Source: Corallococcus caeni
Lineage (GTDB): Bacteria > Myxococcota > Myxococcia > Myxococcales > Myxococcaceae
Length of the DNA stretch: 64,000 bases
Reading direction: 5' to 3'
Assembly (NCBI RefSeq): GCF_036245865.1
Contig: NZ_BTTW01000012.1
Coordinates: forward strand, 62,001-126,000
The notes under the pieces are model-generated. The model saw only the letters and a list, made by a program, of their open reading frames with translations. It was not told the origin of the DNA and ran no database searches. Position numbers and translations under genes: made by a program. Positions 1-8,509 of this stretch are shown here, piece after piece. The stretch's first letter is position 1. Each line of letters starts with the position of its first letter.

Positions 1-852
1 GAGGTGGAGAAGCTGCGGGGGCTGGGCGACCGGCTGGACATCCACGAGGTGGAGGACGTCTACCTGCCGCTGTCGCGCCTCCTGCACCTGCAGGTGGCGT
101 CGGCGCAGTCGCTGTGGGCGGCGCAGCAGGCGTTCATGGGGCACTCGGTGCGCAAGGTGCCGTTCATCATCGCGGTGGCGGGCAGTGTGGCGGTGGGCAA
201 GAGCACCACGTCGCGCATCCTCCAGGCGCTGCTGGCGCGCTGGCCGGATCATCCGCGCGTGGCGCTGGTGACGACGGACGGCTTCCTGCATCCCAACCGG
301 GTGCTCGCCGAGCGGGGCATCATGAACCGCAAGGGCTTTCCGGAGAGCTACGACCGGCGCGCGCTGGTGCGCTTCCTGGCGGAGCTGAAGGCGGGGCGCG
401 AGGAGGTGACGGCGCCGGTGTACTCGCACCTCGTCTACGACATCGTGCCGGAGGAGGCGCAGTCCATCCGGCAGCCGGACATCCTCATCCTGGAGGGGCT
501 CAACGTCCTGCAGACGGGGCCGGTGGAGGGCGGGCGGCTGCCGCAGACGTTCCTGTCGGACTTCTTCGACTTCTCCATCTACGTGGACGCGAACGAGACG
601 GACATCCGCCACTGGTACGTGGAGCGCTTCCTGCACCTGTGGGAGACGGCGTTCCGCGACGAGCGGTCCTTCTTCCGGCGCTTCTCGGAGCTCACGCGCG
701 AGCAGGCCATCGCGAGGGCCGCGTCGGTGTGGGCGGAGATCAACGGGCCCAACCTGGCGGAGAACATCGCGCCCACGCGTTCACGGGCGCGGCTCATCCT
801 GGTGAAGGGCAGCGACCACAAGGTCCGCCGCGTGCGGATGCGCAAGCTGTAG
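1..852 (+). CDS. coaA: pantothenate kinase, type I (5' end outside window)
   Basis: This enzyme phosphorylates pantothenate with ATP, the first step of coenzyme A synthesis in the cytoplasm. The reading frame is open from base 1. A GTG at 4 could start it, but comparison with the roughly 316-residue E. coli CoaA suggests about 35 N-terminal residues lie outside the window. The P-loop GSVAVGKST is intact near residue 62, followed by TTDGFLHPN, the KGFPESYD segment and ILEGLNVLQ, all hallmarks of bacterial type I kinases. The C-terminus matches the family end (ILVKGSDH, then an R-rich tail). The next gene follows after 16 bases, so the two may be co-transcribed. I see nothing abnormal. Confidence 0.95.
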   Translation, partial: EVEKLRGLGDRLDIHEVEDVYLPLSRLLHLQVASAQSLWAAQQAFMGHSVRKVPFIIAVAGSVAVGKSTTSRILQALLARWPDHPRVALVTTDGFLHPNRVLAERGIMNRKGFPESYDRRALVRFLAELKAGREEVTAPVYSHLVYDIVPEEAQSIRQPDILILEGLNVLQTGPVEGGRLPQTFLSDFFDFSIYVDANETDIRHWYVERFLHLWETAFRDERSFFRRFSELTREQAIARAASVWAEINGPNLAENIAPTRSRARLILVKGSDHKVRRVRMRKL

Positions 853-868
853 CCGAGGGAGGACGGAC

Positions 869-1861
869 ATGGCGCCACGAATGGGGTTGCTCTGGGACGC
901 GGTGGGGAACACGCCGCTGTTGCGCATTGGCTCGCTCAGCCGCCAGACGGGCTGTGACATCGTCGCCAAGGCGGAGTTCATGAACCCGGGCGGCAGCATC
1001 AAGGACCGGGCCGCGAAGGGCATGATTCAACGCGCGGAGGCCACGGGGCAGCTGAAGCCCGGCGGCACCATTGTCGAAGGCACCGCGGGCAACACGGGCA
1101 TCGGCCTGGGGTTGCTGGGGCGCGAGCGCGGCTACCGGGTGGTGGTGACGATGCCAGACAACCAGGCGCGAGAGAAGTACGAGCTCCTGGAGGCGATGGG
1201 CGTGGAGGTGCGGCGGGTGCCGGCGGTGCCGTTCTCCAATCCCTCGCATTTCTTCCACCAGGCGCGGGTGCTGGCGGAGGCGAACGGCTGGGCGTGGATG
1301 AACCAGTTCGAGAACACGGCGAACGGCGACTTCCACTACGAGACGACGGGGCCGGAGATCTGGGAGCAGGCGGAAGGCAAGGTGGACGTGCTGGTGGCGG
1401 CGGTGGGCAGCGGCGGCACGCTGTCCGGGACGAGCCGCTACCTGAAGGAGAAGAACCCGGCCCTGCGAGTGGTGTTGGTGGATCCGCCGGGGTCGGGGCT
1501 CTACTGCCAGGTGCGCACGGGGAAGATGGAGACGGCGGGGAGTTCCATCACGGAAGGCATTGGCATCATGCGGCTGACGGAGAACTTCCGGCAGGCGCGC
1601 GTGGATGAGGCGATGCGCCTGGAGGACCAGGACATGCTGGAGATGCTCTACCACCTGGCGCGCGAGGACGCGCTGGTGGTGGGCACCTCCGCGGCCCTGA
1701 ACGTGCGGGCCGCGTGGGCGGTGGCGCGCAAGCACCAGGGACAGGGCCTGCGCATCGTCACGTTCCTGTGCGACCACGGCAGCCGCTACGCCTCCAAGGT
1801 GTTCAACCCGGAGTTCCTCGCGTCGAAAGCGCTCACGGTGAAGCCGCTGCCGGCGGTGTGA
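869..1861 (+). CDS. cysteine synthase-family PLP enzyme
   Basis: This is a fold-type II PLP enzyme of the O-acetylserine sulfhydrylase / cystathionine beta-synthase family, 330 residues. The PLP lysine is K45 in NPGGSIKDRAA. The substrate loop is TAGNTGIGLG near residue 72, and the phosphate-binding loop is GSGGT near 178. The TAGNTG loop and the FSNPSHF segment resemble the subgroup annotated as cysteine synthase or cysteine desulfhydrase rather than the classical CysK TSGNTG loop. It may therefore make cysteine or degrade it; the sequence does not decide. A GGGAGGA ribosome site lies about 6 bases before the ATG. It ends 3 bases from the convergent nuclease gene. Confidence 0.85.
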   Translation: MAPRMGLLWDAVGNTPLLRIGSLSRQTGCDIVAKAEFMNPGGSIKDRAAKGMIQRAEATGQLKPGGTIVEGTAGNTGIGLGLLGRERGYRVVVTMPDNQAREKYELLEAMGVEVRRVPAVPFSNPSHFFHQARVLAEANGWAWMNQFENTANGDFHYETTGPEIWEQAEGKVDVLVAAVGSGGTLSGTSRYLKEKNPALRVVLVDPPGSGLYCQVRTGKMETAGSSITEGIGIMRLTENFRQARVDEAMRLEDQDMLEMLYHLAREDALVVGTSAALNVRAAWAVARKHQGQGLRIVTFLCDHGSRYASKVFNPEFLASKALTVKPLPAV

Positions 1862-1864
1862 GGC

Positions 1865-3133
1865 CTACTGGCTGGCGACCACCTTGAGGGTGGGCTCCGC
1901 GGGCGCCTCCTCCTTGGCGGTGAGGGACAGCTCCAGGCTCCGGGCGACCAGCGCCTTGAGCGCCCACACCTCTGGAATCGACTGGATGTAGACCCGGCTC
2001 ACGCCAAAGGCGGCGGGGGACGCTTCGACCTCGAAGCCCGCGGCGAGCGCCTTCGCCTCCTCCACCGGGACCCAGGTGGCAAGGCTCTTGCGCTTGCCAT
2101 TGCCGAAGAAGCGCACGAACCACTTCGTGGGCTTCTTGAACGACACGTTGAAGTAGCTCGCGGTGTCCCGGTAGAGGACGTCCTCCGCCGCGTGGCCGTT
2201 CTTGGTGCAGATGTCCCGGATGATGCCGAAGAAGGACAGCTCCTCCTCGGTGGTCTCCACCGGGGGGCGTGCCTTGTCGTCGCCCGGGGCGCGGGACTCC
2301 GTTTCGAAGGGCTTCGCGCTGTCGGCCTTCACGACGTTGGCGCCCTCCTTGGCGGTGGACGGCTCCACGCCTTCGTTCAACCGCTGGATGCGCTCCTTGA
2401 GCTTGTCGAGGAAGTCATCGCCCATGACGCGGAGGAGGGTGGGCTCGATGGCCTCCTTCGCGACCTCCGCGAGGCGTTCCATGACGGCGGTGGTCCGCTT
2501 CCCCTTGTAGATGTCCTCGGTGAGCCACTTGAGGAAGCCCTCGTGCTCGCCGGGGGACTTCAGGGCGGCGGACAGCTTGTCGATCATCCCCTGGCGGTAG
2601 CGGCTGTTCTCCGCGTCGGTGATGAGCGTCGTGGCGTTGAAGGACTCGCGGCTGAACTTGGAGAGGAACTTCGCGACCTTGGCCCAGTCCGACTTCGTGT
2701 CCTCCAGGGAGAACGTGAAGAAGGGCTCCGGGTCCATGACGTTGGGGTTCTCCAGGTCACCGAAGAACAGGTAGTGGCACCCATCCGTGATGATGCCGAA
2801 GTGGAGTTCCGGGAGCTGGGAGAGGTAGCGGGCCAGCTGCTGGGCGCGGGACTTCAGGTCCGTGCCCAGGGGCTTGGTCTCGATGACGATGAGAGGCTTC
2901 AGTCCCGTCTGGTCGAAGATGGCGAAGTCCATCCGGTCCGGGAGCTTCTTGCCGTCGCCCTGGACGAAGTCCGCCGAGTATTCCAGACGCACCTCCCGTG
3001 GAAGGCCGGGGTCGTAGCCAAGCAGCCGGATGAAGGGGACCACCAGCGCCTGCTTGGCGGTCTCTTCGTTGGTGATGAAGTTCCTGGAGTCCTGATAACG
3101 CTTGACCAGCTCCAGCAGTTGATTCGCGTCCAC
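1865..3133 (-). CDS. orphan HsdR_N-type nuclease protein
   Basis: The N-terminal half matches the nuclease domain of type I restriction subunit R (HSDR_N). The PD-(D/E)XK core is visible as D69 (RMDFAIF) and E85-T86-K87 (IVIETKP), followed by a conserved GIITDG segment. There is no helicase domain, and no HsdM or HsdS gene lies nearby, so this is not a complete type I system. The C-terminal third (from LSFFGIIRDIC) looks like a separate alpha/beta domain that I do not recognise, joined by a charged linker. I chose the GTG at 3133 because GCAGGGGGG lies just upstream and homology begins there. The frame stays open to 3289, but that part looks non-coding. A role in DNA restriction or repair is inference. 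Confidence 0.75.
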   Translation of the reverse strand: MDANQLLELVKRYQDSRNFITNEETAKQALVVPFIRLLGYDPGLPREVRLEYSADFVQGDGKKLPDRMDFAIFDQTGLKPLIVIETKPLGTDLKSRAQQLARYLSQLPELHFGIITDGCHYLFFGDLENPNVMDPEPFFTFSLEDTKSDWAKVAKFLSKFSRESFNATTLITDAENSRYRQGMIDKLSAALKSPGEHEGFLKWLTEDIYKGKRTTAVMERLAEVAKEAIEPTLLRVMGDDFLDKLKERIQRLNEGVEPSTAKEGANVVKADSAKPFETESRAPGDDKARPPVETTEEELSFFGIIRDICTKNGHAAEDVLYRDTASYFNVSFKKPTKWFVRFFGNGKRKSLATWVPVEEAKALAAGFEVEASPAAFGVSRVYIQSIPEVWALKALVARSLELSLTAKEEAPAEPTLKVVASQ

Positions 3134-3294
3134 GGCGTTCCCCCCTGCGACCCGTCGAAGTCGGGCTCCGGGAACAACAATCCTGGGCAGTGTCTTTGTC
3201 CATACCTCCTTCGAGTGAGTAGGCGGTATGACGGCTCGGTCCGGCCAGCTTCTGCAATGGCTCCTATTGCTCTCGTTCGACGTGCTCACCGCCG

Positions 3295-4419
3295 CTAGAA
3301 CAGGCAGTTATCGGTGCAGCGGTGTCCGCAGAAACAGGTGGATGGAGGCTCGGACGGGAGGCCTCCCTCTGGATTGAAATTGTCCCAAGCTGCCCGACAG
3401 TCGGAGAGGGTTCCCAAGACTGCGCCCACTACGTCCTCCGCAACGCGCTCACGCCCCGGCTTGCTGGAGGCGAGCTCCAGGTCGGTTTGAGGACACAGCG
3501 CCACGCGGTCCGGCTCCATGGGAGGGGACTCTCCCTCATTGGGGCAGGATGCAGACTCGAGCATCTTGTTGTCCTCGACGGTGGACGCAAGGCAGTCGAT
3601 GCCGCCCTCGTCCACACAGGGGCGTGGCTCCAGTGCCTCGTCCTGCGCGGCGGTGGACGCGCAAGCTTCGGAGTGGCTCTCCTGCGCGCGGGAGTCCTCG
3701 GAGGGCGCATGCTCCCGAAGAGCAGGGGCGAAGGCGTCCAGCACGCCCTCGTCGCACGCCTTCAGCAACGCCGGCAGTTCGTGTGTCAGCGCCCGCACGT
3801 CGCGATCGCCCAGGGCGTGCATCGCGCAGATGGCCCACTGGCGCAGCGACTCTCCGCCCATGAGGAACTGCAGCCGGGCCGCGTTACCCCTCATGGCCCG
3901 CTGCAGCGACTGAATGAGGAGCAGGTGCCCGGGACGGGCCGCCGCGTGGGCCGCCAGTCGTAGCAACTCGAATTCCAACTGTGCGCAGCGTGCACCCGGC
4001 TCCCAGCGCGCCGCATCCCAGAGAGCGTAGCAGGTGGACTCCAACTGGCTCACCTGGGCCTCGGAGGCATTCGCACAGCAGTCGGCCAGCAGTTCCACCA
4101 GCACCTGCCGCTTGAGGCTGAAGTAGCCCTCCAGGAGCCGCCGGCACTCCTCCGAGCGCTCGTCATGCAGAGCCAGGCCCAGGTTCTCCAGCGTCAACGA
4201 CTCATCGAGCGCCACCGCGCGCGTCTTCCGTCCGGAGCGCTGCACCACCAGGCCTCGCGCCGCCAGCCGTCGCAACGCCTCCCGAACGGTACCCCGGCAG
4301 CACCCGAACTCACGCGCCAGCTTCTCTTCCGAGCCGAACTGCCCCCTCGGCAGCATCCCCAGCGCAATCGCGCGCTCGAGTTGCTCCTCCACGTACGCCA
4401 CGAGTCCCACCCGCACCAT
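3295..4419 (-). CDS. GntR-family regulator with Cys-rich C-terminal tail
   Basis: Residues 1-70 form a GntR winged-helix DNA-binding domain (YVEEQLERAI, SEEKLAREFGC, GTVREALRRL, ARGLVVQ). A helical domain of about 150 residues follows, of FadR/FCD type judging by its position and its LLEGYFSLKRQVLVELLA segment. The last roughly 130 residues are atypical: acidic, low complexity, with many cysteines and a terminal CFCGHRC..C motif that could bind metal or form disulfides. GAGGAGG ends 6 bases before the ATG at 4419, so I prefer this start over the ATGs at 4425 and 4470. A palindrome lies upstream at 4537 and a degenerate copy lies inside the 3' end at 3389. Autoregulation through them is inference. 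Confidence 0.75.
   Translation of the reverse strand: MVRVGLVAYVEEQLERAIALGMLPRGQFGSEEKLAREFGCCRGTVREALRRLAARGLVVQRSGRKTRAVALDESLTLENLGLALHDERSEECRRLLEGYFSLKRQVLVELLADCCANASEAQVSQLESTCYALWDAARWEPGARCAQLEFELLRLAAHAAARPGHLLLIQSLQRAMRGNAARLQFLMGGESLRQWAICAMHALGDRDVRALTHELPALLKACDEGVLDAFAPALREHAPSEDSRAQESHSEACASTAAQDEALEPRPCVDEGGIDCLASTVEDNKMLESASCPNEGESPPMEPDRVALCPQTDLELASSKPGRERVAEDVVGAVLGTLSDCRAAWDNFNPEGGLPSEPPSTCFCGHRCTDNCLF
3389..3409. repeat. degenerate copy of the 4537 palindrome
   Basis: This 21-base stretch matches the centre of the 4537-4561 palindrome at 18 positions and keeps the exact core CCGACAGTCGG. It lies inside the 3' coding end of the GntR-type gene, so it may be coincidental. 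Confidence 0.35.
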
Positions 4420-4965
4420 CACCATCCTCCTCGCCCAAGCCACGCCCATCCAACCAGATGGGTCTGACATGGACGCGAGCGCCCACGGTCTTCATCAACT
4501 GCCGGGACAGCGCGGGCTTGGGCCCGATGCGGCGAAAACCTGTCCGACAGTCGGACAGGTTCGCGCAAGAGCCCGCCCGGCAGGCGCCCCTGACCGTGGA
4601 ACCCTGCTCACGAGGCGGCGGCGTTCCAGGAGTCGCTTCAATCCGTGGCGTTGGCGTGGATCGTGAATAGCAATTCCGACCTGATTCCCAGCAGCGTGGC
4701 CAAGGGGTTGCGCGGAACGATGCTCCAGGGAGGCCTCGGTGTCGGCCAACCGGAGGACGAGCAAGGACGGCTTCAGCGCACGAACGAGGTCGCGAACCCC
4801 TGAAGTGCCGCGGCGGTCGAGGTTGACGTTGAGGAGCCGGGTCTCGGAAGAATCCTTCGTTGCTCCAGGGAACCGCGCCCCCAGGAGAGCGGGCACGCTC
4901 GGCATACGGAAATCCAGAGGGGTCGTCTAGGATGCGCGCCTTCTCGCTTCCTTCACGGAGCTTCG
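4420..4965. other. gene-poor intergenic stretch
   Basis: No convincing intact gene is visible in this stretch of about 546 bases between the divergent GntR-type gene and the NTF2-like gene. It contains the perfect 25-bp inverted repeat at 4537-4561. It also contains a + strand frame without a start (stop at 4591 to stop at about 4803) whose peptide reads like the end of a real protein (FQESLQSVALAW, LIPSSVAKGLRGT). That could be the decayed tail of a lost gene. The open frame on the minus strand at 4495-4905 has biased, low-information composition, and I do not accept it as a gene. Confidence 0.4.
4537..4561. repeat. perfect 25-bp inverted repeat, putative operator
   Basis: The arms AACCTGTCCGA and TCGGACAGGTT are perfect reverse complements separated by CAG. 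The site lies 118 bases upstream of the GntR-type start, pointing away from it. The 3-base spacer is too short for a good hairpin loop, so a dimeric protein-binding site is more likely than a terminator. Confidence 0.5.
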
Positions 4966-5592
4966 ATGGTGCGCACCCGGTTCGTAGGTCTCCTGGCGTT
5001 GCTGTTCGTCGCGGTCCCTTTCGTGTCGGGGGCGCAGGAGGCCGTGGCTCCGGCGGCGGTGGCCTCTGGTGACGAGGCGACGCATCAGGCGCTGCGCGCC
5101 ATCAAGCAGGACATGGAGGACGCGCTCAACAAGCAGGACCTGGACCGGCTGCTGTCGCACCTGCACCCGGACGTCGTGTTCTCCACCATGAACAACGACG
5201 TCCTCGTGGGGAAGGACGCCATCCGCGCCTACTACGCGCAGATGCTGGGCGGCCCGAACAGCGTCGTGAAGAAGGTCACGGCGAAGTTCGACGTGGATGC
5301 GCTCACCCGCCTGTATGGCAACTCGGGCATCGCGTATGGCTCGTCCCTGGACCACTACATCCTGAACGACGGCACCGACCTGGTCATCAACGGGCGGTGG
5401 ACCTGCACGCTGGTGAAGGAGGGCGACCGGTGGCTCATCGCCGCGTTCCACTACTCCACCAACGTGTTCGATAACCCGTTGCTCACCAAGGTGAAGAACG
5501 CGGCCCTGGGCTTCGGGGCGCTGGTCGCGGTCGCCGCGCTCGCGGCGGGGTTCTTCATTGGACGTCGGGGACGCCGGCCGGCGACGGCTTGA
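4966..5592 (+). CDS. exported NTF2-like (SnoaL/DUF4440) protein, membrane-anchored
   Basis: The 208-residue protein starts with a signal peptide (FVGLLALLFVAVPF, cleavage near SGA-QE). A single DUF4440/SnoaL-like cone fold of about 120 residues follows (DMEDALNKQDLDRLLSHLHPDVVF, cited here only as the domain start, then GKDAIRAYY, TRLYGNSGIAYG, WTCTLVKEGDRW). It ends with a transmembrane helix and a basic tail (ALAAGFFIGRRGRR). It therefore probably sits in the inner membrane with the NTF2 domain in the periplasm. Such domains bind small hydrophobic ligands or catalyse isomerisation, and no substrate can be assigned. GGAG precedes the ATG by 7 bases. The last 38 bases overlap the 3' end of the convergent DUF418 gene. 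Confidence 0.8.
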   Translation: MVRTRFVGLLALLFVAVPFVSGAQEAVAPAAVASGDEATHQALRAIKQDMEDALNKQDLDRLLSHLHPDVVFSTMNNDVLVGKDAIRAYYAQMLGGPNSVVKKVTAKFDVDALTRLYGNSGIAYGSSLDHYILNDGTDLVINGRWTCTLVKEGDRWLIAAFHYSTNVFDNPLLTKVKNAALGFGALVAVAALAAGFFIGRRGRRPATA

Positions 5593-6865
5593 GCGCGAGC
5601 CGCATGGGCTGGCGCTGGCCGTAGGTGAGCGAGCGCCACAACCACTCGGCCGGACCGAAGCGGAATCGCGACAGCCACGCGTGGCTGAACGGAATCTGGA
5701 GCGCGAACACCCCCATCGTCAGCGCCACACAGGCGGATGGCGTGAGCTTGCCGACGAGCCCCAGCCCCCAGCCGTCGTAAAGGCAGAGGCTCACCACCGT
5801 CTGCAGCAGGTAGTTGGTCAGCGCCATGCGCCCCACCGGCGCCAGCACGCCCAGCCATCGGCGCCAGCGCTCCTTCTGGAAGAGCAGGGCGAAGGCTGCC
5901 ACGTAGAACGCGGCGAGGCCCAGGTAGCCCAGCTCCTGGATGGCGGACAGGGTGAACATCCAGTGTGCTTTCGACGGGTCGAGCAGCCCCGCGAGGCGCA
6001 GGTGCTGCACCACCACCCCCGCGCCATTTCCCAGCACGCCCAGCACCAGCCCCCAGCCCAAAAGCTTCCGGTGCCAGGCGCGGTGGCGCTCCACGTCCTG
6101 GAGCAACAGGTGCCGGCCCGCCAGCAATCCCAGCAGGAAGCGGCCCAGGATGAAGATCATCCACAGCAGCCGCTTGAGCGTGGGCAGCATGTACTGGAGG
6201 AAGTGCGCGTTCGCGGCCTGCGTCGTCCAGAGCGAGTCGCTCTTGAGCCCCAACAGCAGCTGCCCTCGCGTCTGGGCCTCCATGGCCTCGGTGGCCTTCG
6301 CGGCGTCGGCCGCGGCCTGCGCGCCGTGGAGCAGGATGGGGCCGAAGTGCAGGAGCGCCGGCACCAGCAGCGGGACCACCACCACCGACAGGCCCACCCA
6401 CATCCAGAGCATCCGGTCCGAACGGTCCCGGAAGAGGAGCAGCGCGAAGCCCAGCAGCGCGTACGTGGAGAGCACGTCTCCCGCCCACAGCGCGGTGAGG
6501 TGCACCACGCCGATGCCCAGCAGCACCAACAACCGGCGCGAGTACACCGGGACGACGGAGGCCCCTCGACCCTCGGCTCGCTTCAGCTGGATGGAGAACC
6601 CCAGCCCGAAGAGGAAGGCGAACAGCGTGACGAACTTCTGGTTCACGAAGAAGTGGTAGAGCGCCGTGACGGCCGCCTCGAAGGGCGGTGCAGCCAGCGC
6701 CTGGGCCTGCTCGCGAGGCATGAGCACGCGACCGCTGAACCACGCGAAGCTGTTCGACACGAAGACGCCCCACAACGCGAAGCCGCGCAGCACGTCCAGG
6801 AGTGGCAGCCGTTCGGAGGCGTCCACCGGGCGGGCGCTGGAGGCGGAAGGGACGGAGTCGGACAT
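5555..6865 (-). CDS. DUF418 family multipass membrane protein
   Basis: This 436-residue membrane protein has an N-terminal motif LLDVLRGFALWGVFVSN typical of DUF418 and heparan-alpha-glucosaminide acyltransferase-like (acyltransferase 3-related) proteins. The C-terminal DUF418 block follows (APVGRMALTNYLLQT, FGPAEWLWRSLTYG). About ten hydrophobic segments can be counted. The family is thought to move acyl groups or act in envelope modification, but no substrate is established here. I chose the ATG at 6865 because homology starts soon after it, and GGAGGGAGG lies about 14 bases upstream, a long spacing. The frame is open to 6937, but that part looks unlikely to be coding. Confidence 0.85.
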   Translation of the reverse strand: MSDSVPSASSARPVDASERLPLLDVLRGFALWGVFVSNSFAWFSGRVLMPREQAQALAAPPFEAAVTALYHFFVNQKFVTLFAFLFGLGFSIQLKRAEGRGASVVPVYSRRLLVLLGIGVVHLTALWAGDVLSTYALLGFALLLFRDRSDRMLWMWVGLSVVVVPLLVPALLHFGPILLHGAQAAADAAKATEAMEAQTRGQLLLGLKSDSLWTTQAANAHFLQYMLPTLKRLLWMIFILGRFLLGLLAGRHLLLQDVERHRAWHRKLLGWGLVLGVLGNGAGVVVQHLRLAGLLDPSKAHWMFTLSAIQELGYLGLAAFYVAAFALLFQKERWRRWLGVLAPVGRMALTNYLLQTVVSLCLYDGWGLGLVGKLTPSACVALTMGVFALQIPFSHAWLSRFRFGPAEWLWRSLTYGQRQPMRLALKPSPAGVPDVQ

Positions 6866-6967
6866 GCGTCCAGCAGATGCCTCCCTCCGGCTCCCGTCAA
6901 CGCATGCACAGAGTCGTCCGCGGCGACCGCACCCCACGCACGGGTGTGACGACCGCGAGTGAAGGAC

Positions 6968-8509
6968 TCAGGAGGTTTCGAGGACCGGCGCCTCGCGCAG
7001 GAAGGGCATGCGGCGCGGCAGCTTCCGGGCCCAGAAGGCCTCCACCGACCGGTGGAAGAGTCGCAGCAGCGCGACACCGGGCCTGCCCTCCAGGTTGGCA
7101 AGCTCCTTCGCGGAGCGGTCCAGCAGGGCGCGGGCGCGCTGGTACTCGCTCCGCGCCCACGTCCGTCCGGCTTCGGCTGCGAGCAGGGAGTCGAAGTCCT
7201 CCGGCTCATGCCCCTGGGCGCGCACCTCCGCCGCGACGTCAGCGGGGACGTTGAAGAGGCCCTGGGCCAGATCCTCGCGCAGGTCGCGCATCACGGAACA
7301 CCAACCCAACGCCGCGAGCAGGGAAGGCGCCTCCTCCGCTCGCACCTGGGCATCCGCGACGTGCAGCATCAGGCCCACGGACAGCCGGAAGGTGTCGCCG
7401 AGTTGGTTCTGGAGTGTCGCCGCGTCCCACCAGCGCCCATCGCGCACCCGCTCGCGGTCCCGGCGCATCGTGCGCACCAGCTCGAACACCTGCTCGCGGG
7501 CCGTCGGGTCGGTCAGCTCCGTGAGCAGCACCCGGCCGAGTGGGGTCGCGGTGTCATGGAGCTCCGTCGCGGGAGCCGGTGCTCCAGTCTCCAGCGTGCG
7601 CAGGAGCGCGTCGATGGCGTCCAGCGGTTCGCCATCGACAGGACGATCTCCATCCAGCACGTCATCCACGAGTTGGAGGAAGCAGAACCCCACCCGCGCC
7701 CTGCGCGCCTTGCTCCAGCGCCCCAGGGATTGTTGATACAGCGCGAGCGCGATGAGACCGTAGCGCGGATGCCTGCGCGCGAAGCGGGACAGCTCGCGCG
7801 CGCAGAGGGCCTCCACCCGCACGGCTTCGACGAATGCTTCCTTCCGGACCCTGGGCGCCACGACATGCCACGTGCCCCAGGCGAGCAGCGCTCCCGCGAG
7901 CACGTCCACCAGGTGGTGCTCGTGGATGAGCAGCGTGGACGCCGCGATGGCCAGTGCCCACAGCGCGAACACGGTACTGGCTACCGGACCTGAACGTTCG
8001 CGGTAGGCCAGGGCCGCCGTGCACGCGAAGGCGACGTGGAGTGACGGCAGGTAGTTGCGCTCCAGGTTCATCGTGTCCGCGGCCTGGAAGACTGATGTCC
8101 ACCCGCCGGTCACGGCGCGCGTCGGCCACGCCACCTCCACCGGCAGGACGAGGAAGCAGAGCGCTCCCAGCACCGTCTCCGCGCACAACGCCAGCGCGAA
8201 GGGGAGCAGCTGCCGCCAGGTCCGGAAGATGAACAGGGACAGGAGCAGCAGCACGTCCATGCTGACGTAGACGGCGGCCCACCCGGGCATGAACGGGATG
8301 TGCTGCTCGAACGGTAGGTCTACGCGCAGGCCACCGGGATAGAAGCCCGTCACCCAGCTCGCGCCGCCGTACACCGCGAGGAAGAACAGCGCGAAGCCGA
8401 ACGTCATCGCGCCTGTGCGCTTCAACTCCTCCCGCGTGGGCCAGCCGAACAGTGGACCCTCCGCACGCGCTCCCTTCCCGGAGCTGGGCCTGCTCGATGG
8501 CGCACTCAC
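6968..8509 (-). CDS. PAP2 domain fused to squalene/phytoene-synthase-like domain
   Basis: This is a two-domain protein of about 513 residues. The N-terminal half has about six membrane helices and PAP2-type phosphatase/phosphotransferase motifs (NYLPSLHVAF near residue 150 and HHLVDVLAG near 200). These resemble the inositol-phosphorylceramide-synthase-like branch. The C-terminal half has both aspartate signatures of head-to-head prenyl synthases: LVDDVLDGD near 281 and MRDLREDLAQGLFNVP near 405. The fusion could couple prenyl or lipid diphosphate condensation to dephosphorylation, but that is inference. The GTG at 8509 overlaps the desaturase stop (GTGA), with GGAG about 10 bases upstream. 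A GTG at 8545 is an alternative start. It is the third gene of a Rieske-desaturase-fusion operon. Confidence 0.75.
   Translation of the reverse strand: MSAPSSRPSSGKGARAEGPLFGWPTREELKRTGAMTFGFALFFLAVYGGASWVTGFYPGGLRVDLPFEQHIPFMPGWAAVYVSMDVLLLLSLFIFRTWRQLLPFALALCAETVLGALCFLVLPVEVAWPTRAVTGGWTSVFQAADTMNLERNYLPSLHVAFACTAALAYRERSGPVASTVFALWALAIAASTLLIHEHHLVDVLAGALLAWGTWHVVAPRVRKEAFVEAVRVEALCARELSRFARRHPRYGLIALALYQQSLGRWSKARRARVGFCFLQLVDDVLDGDRPVDGEPLDAIDALLRTLETGAPAPATELHDTATPLGRVLLTELTDPTAREQVFELVRTMRRDRERVRDGRWWDAATLQNQLGDTFRLSVGLMLHVADAQVRAEEAPSLLAALGWCSVMRDLREDLAQGLFNVPADVAAEVRAQGHEPEDFDSLLAAEAGRTWARSEYQRARALLDRSAKELANLEGRPGVALLRLFHRSVEAFWARKLPRRMPFLREAPVLETS

Noticed and set aside
1865-4419. 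A type I restriction-modification system
   Set aside because: Only an HsdR_N-like domain is present; no helicase, HsdM or HsdS gene occurs in the window, so calling a full system would be wrong.
4495-4905. 136-codon minus-strand frame in the gene-poor stretch
   Set aside because: Composition is biased and low in information, it runs through the palindrome, and no start site or family motif supports it.
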